NCBI RefSeq assembly: GCF_002874965.1
Contig: NZ_CP025624.1
Span: 2,108,001 to 2,172,000, forward strand
From: Pseudomonas sp. NC02
GTDB lineage: Bacteria; Pseudomonadota; Gammaproteobacteria; Pseudomonadales; Pseudomonadaceae
Length of the DNA: 64,000 nt
Reading direction: 5' to 3'
In this document: positions 45,405 through 53,950 of the stretch, in pieces
Position numbering within the stretch: position 1 is the stretch's first letter
Layout of the letters: the number at the start of each line of letters is the position of its first letter
Made by a program: the position numbers and the translations under genes
Notes under the pieces: model-generated
What the model saw: the letters and a program-made list of their open reading frames with translations, nothing else
What the model was told of the DNA's origin: nothing
Database searches by the model: none

Positions 45405-45446
45405 GTTAGTCCCCCTTTTTTTAGAAAATCAACAAAACAAAATTGT

Positions 45447-45463
45447 ATTCCGCACAGCGAAAC
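45447..45463. promoter_or_regulatory. Candidate IclR operator 1
   Basis: ATTCCGCACAGCGAAAC matches the perfect palindrome at 45608 in 14 of 17 positions. It lies 43 bp upstream of the iclR start, suiting autoregulation. No experiment supports this; it is inferred from similarity and position. Confidence 0.55.
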
Positions 45464-45607
45464 TAATCAACTTTGCGTGGTGTTGTCTTTTTGTTTAATA
45501 AAACTCGTCTAAACAACGAGTTATAGCCCGATTTATCGGAGGGTCAGGTTTTTACGTTTACATCACGGCGACTCGGTCCTTATGATTATCGCTAAATACG
45601 GAATGTT

Positions 45608-45624
45608 GTTTCGCATAGCGAAAC
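45608..45624. promoter_or_regulatory. Candidate IclR operator 2
   Basis: GTTTCGC-ATA-GCGAAAC is a perfect 7-bp inverted repeat with a 3-bp centre, a common form for IclR-family operators. It lies 44 bp upstream of the enoyl-CoA hydratase start codon, where a bound protein would block or contact RNA polymerase. Confidence 0.65.
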
Positions 45625-45667
45625 TTGCGATATCCGAACTAACAAGAACATTGCAGCAGGAGAATTT

Positions 45668-46453
45668 GTGGCCAGCCTCGACCAACCCGTAGTGCACCTC
45701 GACGTCCAGGACAATGGCGTCGCCGTGGTACGCATCCACCGTCCCGAAGTGAAAAACGCCTTGAACGCCCAGGTTCGCGAAGAGCTGGCCGAGCACTTTC
45801 GTGCCCTGGCCAAGCGCCGTGATGTGCGCGCCATCGTGCTCACCGGCGGCGACCAGTTCTTCGTGGCCGGTGCCGACATCAAGGAATTCGCCAGCGCCAG
45901 CCCGATCGAGATGTATCGCCGCCACACTGAATACCTGTGGGAAGCCATCAGCCGCTGCCCCAAGCCGGTGATCGCCGCGGTGAACGGGTTTGCCTTGGGC
46001 GGCGGTTGTGAGCTGGCCATGCATTGCGACCTGATCGTCGCCGGGGAATCGGCGCGCTTCGCCCAGCCCGAGGTCAAGCTGGGCCTGATGCCGGGCGCCG
46101 GTGGCACCCAGCGCCTGGTACGCGCCGTGGGTAAGTTCCAGGCCATGCGCATCGCGTTGACCGGCTGCATGGTCAAGGCCCCGGAAGCCCTGGCCATGGG
46201 CATGCTCAGCGAAGTGGTGGCCGATGACCAGACCATCCCCCGCGCCCTGGAACTGGCCGCGCAGATCGCCGCCTTGCCGCCACTGGCGGTGGAACAGATC
46301 AAGGAAGTGATGCTGGCCGGCGCCGACCTGCCGCTGGAAAGCGCGCTGGTGTTGGAGCGCAAGGCCTTTCAACTGCTGTTCGATTCGGCAGACCAGAAGG
46401 AGGGCGCCGCGGCGTTCTTCGAAAAACGCACCGCGAACTACCTGGGGGAATGA
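45668..46453 (+). CDS. Enoyl-CoA hydratase/isomerase
   Basis: The 261-residue crotonase has oxyanion-hole segments VVTGG-like (AIVLTGGDQFFVAGADIKEFA) and NGFALGGGCELAMHCDLI, plus the second catalytic region ARFAQPEVKLGLMPGAGGTQRL. Both active-site Glu residues expected for a hydratase are visible. It hydrates a 2-enoyl-CoA. The start is GTG 45668 with an AGGAGA site. It is the first gene of a three-gene operon; the next overlaps it by 4 bp. Confidence 0.92.
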   Translation: MASLDQPVVHLDVQDNGVAVVRIHRPEVKNALNAQVREELAEHFRALAKRRDVRAIVLTGGDQFFVAGADIKEFASASPIEMYRRHTEYLWEAISRCPKPVIAAVNGFALGGGCELAMHCDLIVAGESARFAQPEVKLGLMPGAGGTQRLVRAVGKFQAMRIALTGCMVKAPEALAMGMLSEVVADDQTIPRALELAAQIAALPPLAVEQIKEVMLAGADLPLESALVLERKAFQLLFDSADQKEGAAAFFEKRTANYLGE

Positions 46454-47985
46454 CAATGGCTGATTCAATCAAGATCATGGGCCTGGTAGGCACCGGCGTG
46501 ATGGGCGCCGGGATTGCTCAGATTGCCGCTCAGGCGGGCGTGTTGGTGCGCTTGTTCGATGCCCGCGACGGTGCGGCGCAAACCGCTCGGGATAACCTCG
46601 GCGCCACGCTCTCGAAGCTGGCCGCCAAGGGCAAGATCACCCAGGCAGCGGTGGACGCTGCGCTTGCGAACCTGCAAGTTGCCGCCACCATTGAGGCGCT
46701 GCACGACTGCGACCTGGTGGTGGAAGCCATTGTCGAAAACCTCGAGGCCAAGCGCGGCCTGTTGCAGCAGCTGGAAGGTGTGGTCAGCGCGGCGTGCATC
46801 CTCGCCACCAACACCTCGTCGCTGTCGGTCACGGCCATCGCCACCGGCTGCCGACACCCTGAGCGGGTCGCCGGGCTGCACTTTTTCAACCCGGTACCGT
46901 TGATGCGCGTCGTCGAAGTAATCGACGGCCTGGCCACCGCACCGAAGGTCGGCGATGACCTGTTGGCCTTCGTCGCCCGTACCGGCCATCGCGGCGTGCG
47001 CGCCAAGGACACTCCGGGTTTCATCGTCAACCACGCCGGCCGTGCGTACGGCACCGAAGCCTTGAAGATGCTCGATGAAGGCATTGCCGAGCGTGGCGAC
47101 ATCGACCGTATCCTGCGTGAAGGCGCAGGCTTTCGCATGGGGCCGCTGGAACTGCTGGACCTCACCGGGCTCGACGTTTCCCACCCGGTGATGGAGTCGA
47201 TCTACAACCAGTTCTATCAGGACCCGCGCTACAAACCATCGCCCTTGACCCGCCAGATGCTGGTGGGCGGACGCTTCGGGCGCAAGAGCGGGCAGGGCTT
47301 CTACCGCTATGAAAATGGCCAGGTGGTGGACGGCCCGCAGCCGCAGCCGGTGCCTTCCATCAAGCAATTCCCGCCGGTATGGATCGCCACCGAAAACGCC
47401 GAAGACTACGAGCGCCTCAGCGCCCTGGTGATCGAGTTGGGCGCACACCTTGAAAGCGCGGCGCAGCCTTCGCCTGAAGCGTTGTGCCTGCTGGCGCCCT
47501 ACGGTCTCGACGCCACCTCGGCCAGCGAGCGCTTCCACACTGACCCGGCACGCACCCTGTGCATCGACCTGCTGACCGACCTGTCGCGCCACCGCACCCT
47601 GATGCAAAACCCGCTGACGTCCACCGCCACCCGCGATGCCGCCCACGCGTTGCTCGCCAATGACGGTGTAGGTGTGACAGTGATCAGCGACAGCGTCGGT
47701 TTCGTTGCCCAGCGCACCCTGGCGATGGTGGTCAACCTGGCCTGCGACATTGCCCAGCAACGCATCGCCAGCGTCGACGACATTGACCAGGCCGTACAAC
47801 TCGGCCTGGGTTATCCACAAGGCCCGCTCGCCTGGGGCGATGCCCTCGGGCCACGGCGCATCCTCACGATTTTGCAACGCATGAGCGAACTCACCCACGA
47901 CCCACGTTATCGCCCCAGCCCCTGGCTGCGGCGGCGTGCCGTGCTGGGGATTTCCCTGCGTCATGAAGAGCCGGCAGTCGGCTGA
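46450..47985 (+). CDS. 3-hydroxyacyl-CoA dehydrogenase (PaaH/DcaH-like)
   Basis: The 511-residue protein has an NAD-binding domain (GLVGTGVMGAGIAQIAAQAG, catalytic His in GLHFFNPVPLMRVVEV). Two copies of the C-terminal 3HCDH domain follow (about 190-290 and 405-495, the second with LGLGYPQGPLAWGDALG). This two-copy form of about 500 residues is the PaaH/PaaC type that oxidises 3-hydroxyadipyl-CoA and similar dicarboxylyl-CoA substrates. ATG 46450 overlaps the hydratase stop; ATG 46456 is an alternative. It catalyses the third step of the cluster. Confidence 0.92.
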   Translation: MTMADSIKIMGLVGTGVMGAGIAQIAAQAGVLVRLFDARDGAAQTARDNLGATLSKLAAKGKITQAAVDAALANLQVAATIEALHDCDLVVEAIVENLEAKRGLLQQLEGVVSAACILATNTSSLSVTAIATGCRHPERVAGLHFFNPVPLMRVVEVIDGLATAPKVGDDLLAFVARTGHRGVRAKDTPGFIVNHAGRAYGTEALKMLDEGIAERGDIDRILREGAGFRMGPLELLDLTGLDVSHPVMESIYNQFYQDPRYKPSPLTRQMLVGGRFGRKSGQGFYRYENGQVVDGPQPQPVPSIKQFPPVWIATENAEDYERLSALVIELGAHLESAAQPSPEALCLLAPYGLDATSASERFHTDPARTLCIDLLTDLSRHRTLMQNPLTSTATRDAAHALLANDGVGVTVISDSVGFVAQRTLAMVVNLACDIAQQRIASVDDIDQAVQLGLGYPQGPLAWGDALGPRRILTILQRMSELTHDPRYRPSPWLRRRAVLGISLRHEEPAVG

Positions 47986-48011
47986 TTTCGATTCATCACA
48001 GGACAAGAATA

Positions 48012-49244
48012 ATGGGTGCATTGACAGGTTTGCGGGTGCTGGACTTAAGCCGGGTATTGGCCGGGCCCTGGTGTGGCCAGGTGTTGGCCGACCTCGGCGC
48101 GGAAGTGATCAAGATCGAACGGCCACAGAGTGGCGACGATACCCGCGGCTGGGGCCCGCCGTGGATGAAGACCGACACCGGCGAGTCGTCCGGGCAGGCG
48201 TCTTATTACCAGTCCACCAACCGCGGCAAACTATCCGTGGCCATTGACCTGGCCACCAGCGAAGGCCAGGAACTGGTGCGGGCCCTGGCGGCCAGCTCCG
48301 ACGTACTGATCGAAAACTACAAGGCCGGTTCCCTGGCGCGTTATGGCCTGGATTACGCGACCCTGGCCGAGATCAATCCACGGTTGGTGTACTGCTCCAT
48401 CACCGGCTTCGGCCAGACCGGCCCGCGCGCCGAAGAACCCGGCTACGACTTCATCATCCAGGGCATCGGCGGCCTGATGAGCATCACCGGCGAACGCGAC
48501 GACCTGCCCGGCGGCGGCCCGCAAAAAGTCGGCGTGGCGTTCTCCGACCTGATGACCGGCCTGTATTCCACCGTCGCGATCCAGGCCGCGCTGCTCAGCC
48601 GCGAACGCACCGGCGTTGGCCAACACATCGACATGGCGCTGCTGGACGTACAAGTGGCAACCCTGGCCAACCAGAGCATGAACTACCTGGCCTCGGGCAA
48701 GGTGCCGCAGCGTTTCGGCAACGCCCACGCCAACATCGTGCCGTACCAGGTATTCCGCGCCGCCGACCGCGACTTCATTATTGCCTGCGGCAACGACAGC
48801 CAGTTTGTAGCGCTGTGCCACAGCATCGGTTTGCCGCACCTGCCGGAAGACCCGCGCTTTCGGCGCAATGCCGATCGGGTTGCGCATCGGGCGGAGATTG
48901 TCGAACTGTTGTCGGCGCACTTCCTGGGGCGCACGGCGGACGAGTGGGTGGCGAGTATTCACGCCTCGAAAGTACCGGTGGGGGCGATCAACAACATCGC
49001 GCAATCCCTGGAAGAGCCGCAGGTGATTGCCCGTGGGTTGATGGTGAAGATCCCGCATCCCAGGAATCCGCAGTTCGAGATGGTCGGCAGCCCGATCAAG
49101 ATGTCGGGCACGCCGGTAGAGTATGTAAGGCCGGCGCCGATGTTGGGGCAGCATACCGATGAGGTACTGGGCGAGCGCCTCGGGTTGTCGGCAGAGCAGT
49201 TGGGGCAGCTCAAGGCAGGAGGGGTGATTGAGCAACTCGACTGA
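48012..49244 (+). CDS. CaiB/BaiF-family (class III) CoA-transferase
   Basis: The 410-residue protein begins MGALTGLRVLDLSRVLAGPWCGQ. It has the class III features DLGAEVIKIERPQSGDDTR, VLIENYKAGSLARYGLDY, and CSITGFGQTGPRAEEPGYDFIIQG with the catalytic Asp. It moves CoA from a donor such as succinyl-CoA to an organic acid, so it probably performs the activating step. It follows the dehydrogenase by 26 bp with an AGGAC site. The 3' part has more G-rich codons than its 5' part. The acid is not identified; dicarboxylates such as adipate or glutarate are candidates. Confidence 0.9.
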   Translation: MGALTGLRVLDLSRVLAGPWCGQVLADLGAEVIKIERPQSGDDTRGWGPPWMKTDTGESSGQASYYQSTNRGKLSVAIDLATSEGQELVRALAASSDVLIENYKAGSLARYGLDYATLAEINPRLVYCSITGFGQTGPRAEEPGYDFIIQGIGGLMSITGERDDLPGGGPQKVGVAFSDLMTGLYSTVAIQAALLSRERTGVGQHIDMALLDVQVATLANQSMNYLASGKVPQRFGNAHANIVPYQVFRAADRDFIIACGNDSQFVALCHSIGLPHLPEDPRFRRNADRVAHRAEIVELLSAHFLGRTADEWVASIHASKVPVGAINNIAQSLEEPQVIARGLMVKIPHPRNPQFEMVGSPIKMSGTPVEYVRPAPMLGQHTDEVLGERLGLSAEQLGQLKAGGVIEQLD

Positions 49245-49246
49245 AG

Positions 49247-49271
49247 GATGGCGGCCCATAAGGCCGCCATC
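49247..49271. terminator. Hairpin terminator between convergent genes
   Basis: GATGGCGGCC and GGCCGCCATC form a perfect 10-bp stem with a 5-nt loop, just after the CoA-transferase stop, followed by TTT. It can serve the plus operon and the converging phosphodiesterase gene. Confidence 0.7.
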
Positions 49272-49286
49272 TTTGCGCACGACTTT

Positions 49287-50669
49287 TTAGCGCGCGACTT
49301 CTTTAAGGTAGGCAGTTCGGGCCGCAACGGCAGTCGGCGTGAAATCCGTAAACACACCGTCAACACCGGCGCGGAAAAAGGCCATGTATTCCGCCGCCGG
49401 GTTGCCCTTGTAGGCACCTGCCAGGTATTTGGCTTCGTTGCGGAAGGTGAAAATATGCACGAACAGGCCGGCCTTGTGCGCATCGCTGATCAGGCTGGTG
49501 GGCTTGAAGGTATCGACCTCGGGCAAGCCGGGGTTTTGCGCTGAAGCGGCGGTCAGCGACATCGCTTGCGGCTTCCATGGCCCGATGCCGTCGGCGTAGG
49601 TCTTGACCTCGGCCAGCCCGGCCGGGGTCAGCATCGCACCAAAGGCGCGTGGGTCGCCGGCGACGGTCCAGCTGTAGGGGCGGCCGCTGACGAAGGTGTT
49701 GGGTTTGTCGGTGATGAAAATGGTCTCGCCTGTCTTGAAGTTCACCCCGTTCCCATCCACCAGTTGAACCGCCCTGGTTTGCAGGCCGATGGAGCGCAGG
49801 TACTTCAGGCTGTTCGGGTCGAAGCTCTGCACGAACACCGGCGCGTCTTTGCGATTGAGGTTGTTGTCTTCAAGGGTCTTGAGAAACGCCGCTTCGAACG
49901 GATGACTGCCCGGCGCGCCGCAGCCGTTGGCGATGGCCTGGGCATTGTTCCAGATCGGGTTCTTGCTTTCCGGGTAGGTGGTAATCACGCGGCCCGTGGC
50001 GGCGCTTTTGGCTTTCGCGATGTCGATCACTTCCTGGAAACTCAGGATCGGCAGCTTGCCGTTGAGTTCGGTCGGGCGCTCGTCGCGGGCGTCGTACGTC
50101 GTGCCGCCGATCCATTGCTTGAGTTCGGCCAGGGTGAAATCGCTGATTGACCAGTCGTTGGTATGGTCTTCGCCATCCACGATCAAGGACTTCAACACGG
50201 ATTTTGGATCGTTGGGGTCAGTCAGATCACTCAGGTACTGGGCCGGGCCATTTTCTGCAGTGGCCGGATACCTGACGTTAACCAGTACACCCGGCACCGT
50301 GCGCTTGCGGCGTGCAACTTCGGGATTGGTCTTCGCGACGTCGCTGATGTTGGTGTTGTCGCTCAACCAGGGATTGTGCCGGGCCACCAATACACAGTCC
50401 TTGGTCATGTGCAGGTCCAGCTCCAGCGAATCCGCACCAGCGTCGGCTGCATGCTCGTAGGAGGCCCGGGTTTCTTCCGGGTACAGTCCTGGCAGGCCGC
50501 GATGGCCGATAACCAGCGGCGGTGCACCGTCCAGGGTTTTGAACGAAGCAGGCGCGACAGGCGCGCTCCTGGTCACACTGTCACACGCGCTCACCGTCAG
50601 GCTGCATCCGATAACGATAAAACGGGCAAGCAGGGTTTTTACCGCTGGCGGGCCTGAGCGAGTGTGCAT
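49287..50669 (-). CDS. Glycerophosphodiester phosphodiesterase, lipoprotein
   Basis: The 460-residue protein starts with a lipoprotein signal (lipobox TVSAC, Cys 29 after the ATG at 50669). A GDPD TIM-barrel follows: VIGHRGLPGLYPEET and SLELDLHMTKDCVLVARHNPW carry the metal-binding His/Glu/Asp set, and the barrel ends with VDGVFTDFTP. It cleaves glycerophosphodiesters to glycerol-3-phosphate plus alcohol, providing phosphorus and carbon from phospholipid head groups. It lacks a nearby transporter. The frame extends to 50801, but the upstream residues are not signal-like. Confidence 0.92.
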   Translation of the reverse strand: MHTRSGPPAVKTLLARFIVIGCSLTVSACDSVTRSAPVAPASFKTLDGAPPLVIGHRGLPGLYPEETRASYEHAADAGADSLELDLHMTKDCVLVARHNPWLSDNTNISDVAKTNPEVARRKRTVPGVLVNVRYPATAENGPAQYLSDLTDPNDPKSVLKSLIVDGEDHTNDWSISDFTLAELKQWIGGTTYDARDERPTELNGKLPILSFQEVIDIAKAKSAATGRVITTYPESKNPIWNNAQAIANGCGAPGSHPFEAAFLKTLEDNNLNRKDAPVFVQSFDPNSLKYLRSIGLQTRAVQLVDGNGVNFKTGETIFITDKPNTFVSGRPYSWTVAGDPRAFGAMLTPAGLAEVKTYADGIGPWKPQAMSLTAASAQNPGLPEVDTFKPTSLISDAHKAGLFVHIFTFRNEAKYLAGAYKGNPAAEYMAFFRAGVDGVFTDFTPTAVAARTAYLKEVAR

Positions 50670-50845
50670 GTGTCGTCCTTCAAGAAGAGGGTAGGGGCGG
50701 GGTATCTGCGGATGTTGGCGTTGACGTATGACAGCGTCGTGACAGGAAGTGGCGTGGTGATTTTCCAGCGCGGCGCGCCTGGGGTGAAGCAAAAATCTCA
50801 CTGAATGCTTGACTTCTCCTTTTCAATCAGTAACATACGGCGCAT

Positions 50846-50921
50846 TCCGCGATAGCTCAGTTGGTAGAGCAAATGACTGTTAATCATTGGGTCCCTGGTT
50901 CGAGTCCAGGTCGTGGAGCCA
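50846..50921 (+). tRNA. tRNA-Asn (GTT anticodon)
   Basis: A 76-nt cloverleaf can be drawn. The acceptor stem TCCGCGA pairs with TCGTGGA (one G-U). The D arm contains AGCTCAGTTGGTAGAGC, the anticodon stem AATGA/TCATT encloses CTGTTAA with GTT at the centre, and the T arm is CCTGG-TTCGAGT-CCAGG. CCA is encoded at the 3' end. No integrase gene or second att-like copy lies nearby. Confidence 0.97.
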
Positions 50922-50931
50922 GATAGTAAAA

Positions 50932-50960
50932 AAGCCTGCAGCGATGCAGGCTTTTTTTTG
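50932..50960 (+). terminator. Intrinsic terminator after tRNA-Asn
   Basis: GCCTGCA pairs with TGCAGGC around a GCGA loop, followed by eight T residues. It sits 12 bp after the tRNA and may also act on the opposite strand, since an A-run precedes it. Confidence 0.9.
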
Positions 50961-50986
50961 CCCGGAATTTGTCCCGGACACTCGAT

Positions 50987-51250
50987 TCAGGCGTGCCCTC
51001 GAAACAGGCGATATTCGGCTGGCATGCACACCGCACAAGGACGAAATCCCGCGGCGATAGCCGTCGCTTCATCGAGAAAAAACACGCGATTTTTCACGTA
51101 GCCGCCACGCGCAATGGCTCCCAGCGCCGCACGACAGTCGAGCTTTCCATAGCGCTTGCCGCCTCGGTGGCCGCCCAGCGTTCCCGGCTCGGGGCTTGGG
51201 AAGGGGCTTGCGTCTGCGCCCATCAGCATCCATATGTTTTTGTCAGCCAT
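50987..51250 (-). CDS. Ada-like small metal-binding protein
   Basis: The 87-residue protein (MADKNIWMLMGADASPF) ends with an Ada-type zinc-binding unit: YGKLDCRAALG, then FLDEATAIAAGFRPCAVCMPAEYRLFR. Only three cysteines are visible (one in KLDC and the RPCAVC pair), where Ada uses four, so metal binding may differ. There is no methyltransferase domain. ATG 51250 is preferred because it follows an AGGAGGAC site. It lies alone next to the tRNA. Confidence 0.8.
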   Translation of the reverse strand: MADKNIWMLMGADASPFPSPEPGTLGGHRGGKRYGKLDCRAALGAIARGGYVKNRVFFLDEATAIAAGFRPCAVCMPAEYRLFRGHA

Positions 51251-51402
51251 CGCTTGTCCTCCTGCCGCACCAGCCTGCGGTACGTCCGCCATGTATCGCC
51301 GATCAGATCGGCTAGCGCACCCGGTTTCTTGCTTTTTTTATCACTCAAAAAGGCTCAAAGTCGGGCACGCTATCCATTTCTGCTTTTCGACAGGATTCGA
51401 AC

Positions 51403-53448
51403 ATGTCAAAACTTCCCGAAACGTCCAATGATCCCTACCAATGGCTTGAAGACGTCGACGGCACGCGTTCACTGGACTGGGTACGCGCCCAGAACCTCAA
51501 GACCGAAGACCGGCTCGCCCGCTCCGGCAGCTTCAAGCAAATCCAGGCCGAGGTGCTGGAGATACTGGACTCGGACAGCAACATCCCCTACGTCGATAAG
51601 GTCGGCGCCTATTACTACAACTTCTGGATGGACGCCGCCCACCCGCGGGGCCTGTGGCGTCGCACCACGCTGGCGGAGTACCGCAAGCCTCAGCCTGCCT
51701 GGGAAACGTTGCTGGACCTTGACGCACTGAACGCCGCCGAGGGCGAAAACTGGGTGTGGCACGGTGCTGATTTCTTGCGCCCGGACTACCAGCGCTGCCT
51801 GCTGGCACTGTCCCGTGGCGGCGCCGATGCGAATGTCACCCGCGAGTTTGATCTGGCCAGCAAGACCTGGGTCGAAGACGGCTTCCAGTTGCCCGAGTCC
51901 AAGGGCGGCCTGGGCTGGATCGACCGTGACAACGTCTATGTCTATACCGATTTTGGCGAAGGCACGATGACCCGTTCCGGTTACCCGCGCATCGTCAAGC
52001 AGTGGCAGCGCGGTACACCGCTGAGTGCCGCCAGTCTTGTCTATGAAGGCGCGCTGGATGATATGTACATCGCGGCGATGCACGACGACACGCCCGGCTA
52101 CGAGCGTGACTTCGTCAGCCGCACGCTGGCGTTCTACAACAACGAGCTGTACCTGCGGGGCAGCGACAACCAGTTAAGCAAAATCGACGCGCCGAACTCG
52201 GCGGAAAAGTCGGTGTACAAAGACTGGCTGCTGCTGGAACTGCGGGAGGACTGGACGCTCGATGAGGTGTTCGTGGCCGGCTCGTTGCTGGCGATCCGGT
52301 TTGATCGCTTCATGGCAGGCCAGCGGGATTTCGAGGTGCTGTTCACCCCTACGGACAGCACCTCGCTGGCAGGGTTTTTCTGGACGCTGAATCACCTGGT
52401 GCTGAACGTACTGGATCACGTCAAGAACCGCCTCAGCGTCCTCACTCCCGGCGCGAACGGCTGGCAGCACAGCCCGTTCACCGGGGCGCCGAGCATGGGG
52501 ACGGTGGGTGCCAGCGCAGTGGACAGCGACGACAGTGATGCCGTCTGGCTGGTGACCACTGACTACCTGACGCCGACCACCTTGTCGCTGGCCGAGATCG
52601 GTCATCCGCCCGAGGTACTGAAAACCCTGCCGGCCTTTTTCGATTCCAGCCAGCACGTGATCGAGCAGCACTTTGCGGTCTCCAGGGATGGCACTCGTGT
52701 GCCGTATTTCCTGGTGCTCGGCAAAGACCTGCCGCGCAACGGCACGGCGCCGACCTTGCTCTATGGTTACGGCGGCTTTGAATACTCCCTGACCCCGTAT
52801 TACTCCGGTAAGGCAGGCCGCGCCTGGCTTTCGAAGGGCGGGGTGTACGTGGTTGCCAACATTCGCGGTGGCGGTGAATACGGCCCGCGCTGGCACCAGG
52901 CCGCACTCAAGCAGAACCGTCCGCGCGCCTACGAAGATTTTGCCGCAGTGGCCCGTGACCTGATCGACCGTGGGATTACTTCGCCCCGACACCTGGGCGC
53001 GGAGGGTGGCAGCAACGGTGGTCTGTTGGTCGGCAATATGCTTACTCAATACCCGGAACTGTTCGGTGCAATCGTCTCCCAGGTGCCCTTGCTCGACATG
53101 CAGCGCTATCACCTCCTGTTGGCCGGGGCGTCGTGGATGGGGGAATACGGCAACCCGGACGTACCTGAAGAGTGGGCGTACATCCAGACGTTTTCTCCAT
53201 ACCACCTGTTCGATCCGGCGAAGGCCTACCCACCGGTGTTTTTCCTGACCTCGACCCGCGATGACCGGGTGCATCCAGCCCACGCCCGCAAACTGGCGGC
53301 GAAGATGATCGAGGCCGGCAAGGACGTGACGTACTACGAAAATATCGAAGGTGGGCACGGCGGGGCGGCAGACAATGCGCAGGCTGCGCATATGAGTGCG
53401 CTGGTCTACAGGTTTTTGTGGGAGAAGTTGAGTTCTAATCGGGACTGA
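51403..53448 (+). CDS. Prolyl oligopeptidase-family serine peptidase
   Basis: The 681-residue protein has an N-terminal beta-propeller (about 60-400) and a C-terminal alpha/beta-hydrolase domain. The triad is visible: Ser in GAEGGSNGGLLVG, Asp in TRDDRVHPAH, His in IEGGHGGAAD. It cleaves short peptides after proline or has a related oligopeptidase specificity. No signal peptide is seen, so it is cytosolic. Length is typical. Its 3' end overlaps the mug gene, which is convergent, by 14 bp. Confidence 0.93.
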   Translation: MSKLPETSNDPYQWLEDVDGTRSLDWVRAQNLKTEDRLARSGSFKQIQAEVLEILDSDSNIPYVDKVGAYYYNFWMDAAHPRGLWRRTTLAEYRKPQPAWETLLDLDALNAAEGENWVWHGADFLRPDYQRCLLALSRGGADANVTREFDLASKTWVEDGFQLPESKGGLGWIDRDNVYVYTDFGEGTMTRSGYPRIVKQWQRGTPLSAASLVYEGALDDMYIAAMHDDTPGYERDFVSRTLAFYNNELYLRGSDNQLSKIDAPNSAEKSVYKDWLLLELREDWTLDEVFVAGSLLAIRFDRFMAGQRDFEVLFTPTDSTSLAGFFWTLNHLVLNVLDHVKNRLSVLTPGANGWQHSPFTGAPSMGTVGASAVDSDDSDAVWLVTTDYLTPTTLSLAEIGHPPEVLKTLPAFFDSSQHVIEQHFAVSRDGTRVPYFLVLGKDLPRNGTAPTLLYGYGGFEYSLTPYYSGKAGRAWLSKGGVYVVANIRGGGEYGPRWHQAALKQNRPRAYEDFAAVARDLIDRGITSPRHLGAEGGSNGGLLVGNMLTQYPELFGAIVSQVPLLDMQRYHLLLAGASWMGEYGNPDVPEEWAYIQTFSPYHLFDPAKAYPPVFFLTSTRDDRVHPAHARKLAAKMIEAGKDVTYYENIEGGHGGAADNAQAAHMSALVYRFLWEKLSSNRD

Positions 53449-53950
53449 GTGTTGCCAGCCTTAATTGCTGGTACGCCTGCACCAATTGGTCGAGCGTAAA
53501 CCCAAGGTTCCTGCCGCTGGGATTGGGCAGAACCCACACCGCCGCACACCCCAAGGTGTGCGGTTGAAGTCCCCAGGCAATCTGCTTCTGCCCGCTCAAC
53601 GCGCTATAGGCGGCCTTTCCCAGAAACGCCACATACCGTGGCGCGTAGCGTGCGATCTTGCGTTCAAAACTAGCCGCCGCCGCCCTGAATTCATCCGCCG
53701 ACAACTGGTCCGCCCGGGCCGTAGGCCGCTCCACCACCGTGGTCAGTCCACACTGGTATTGCAGGATCGTGCGGTCGTTCTCCGGCTGCACTTCATGGGG
53801 CGTAAACCCGGCCAGGTGCAGCGTGCGCCAGAACCGATTGCTCCTGCCCATGAAGTGATGCCCGGTGGTGGCGGCCTTCAGCCCCGGGTTTATGCCGCAG
53901 AAAATCACGGCCAGGTGCTCGGCCAGAATGTCTTCCAGTCCTTCACTCAT
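53435..53950 (-). CDS. mug: G/U(T) mismatch-specific DNA glycosylase
   Basis: The 171-residue protein has the uracil-DNA glycosylase fold of the Mug/TDG group: VIFCGINPGLKAATTGHHF (catalytic Asn in GINPG), NRFWRTLHLAGF, FLGKAAYSAL and VLPNPSGRN. It removes uracil or ethenocytosine opposite G for base-excision repair. It overlaps the TetR gene by 4 bp, so the two are co-transcribed, and overlaps the convergent peptidase gene at the 3' end. Confidence 0.93.
   Translation of the reverse strand: MSEGLEDILAEHLAVIFCGINPGLKAATTGHHFMGRSNRFWRTLHLAGFTPHEVQPENDRTILQYQCGLTTVVERPTARADQLSADEFRAAAASFERKIARYAPRYVAFLGKAAYSALSGQKQIAWGLQPHTLGCAAVWVLPNPSGRNLGFTLDQLVQAYQQLRLATLSPD

Noticed and set aside
50846..51402. 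tRNA-Asn as an attachment site for an integrated island
   Set aside because: No integrase, no duplicated tRNA 3' end and no change of gene type are seen downstream; the following genes are ordinary chromosomal ones.
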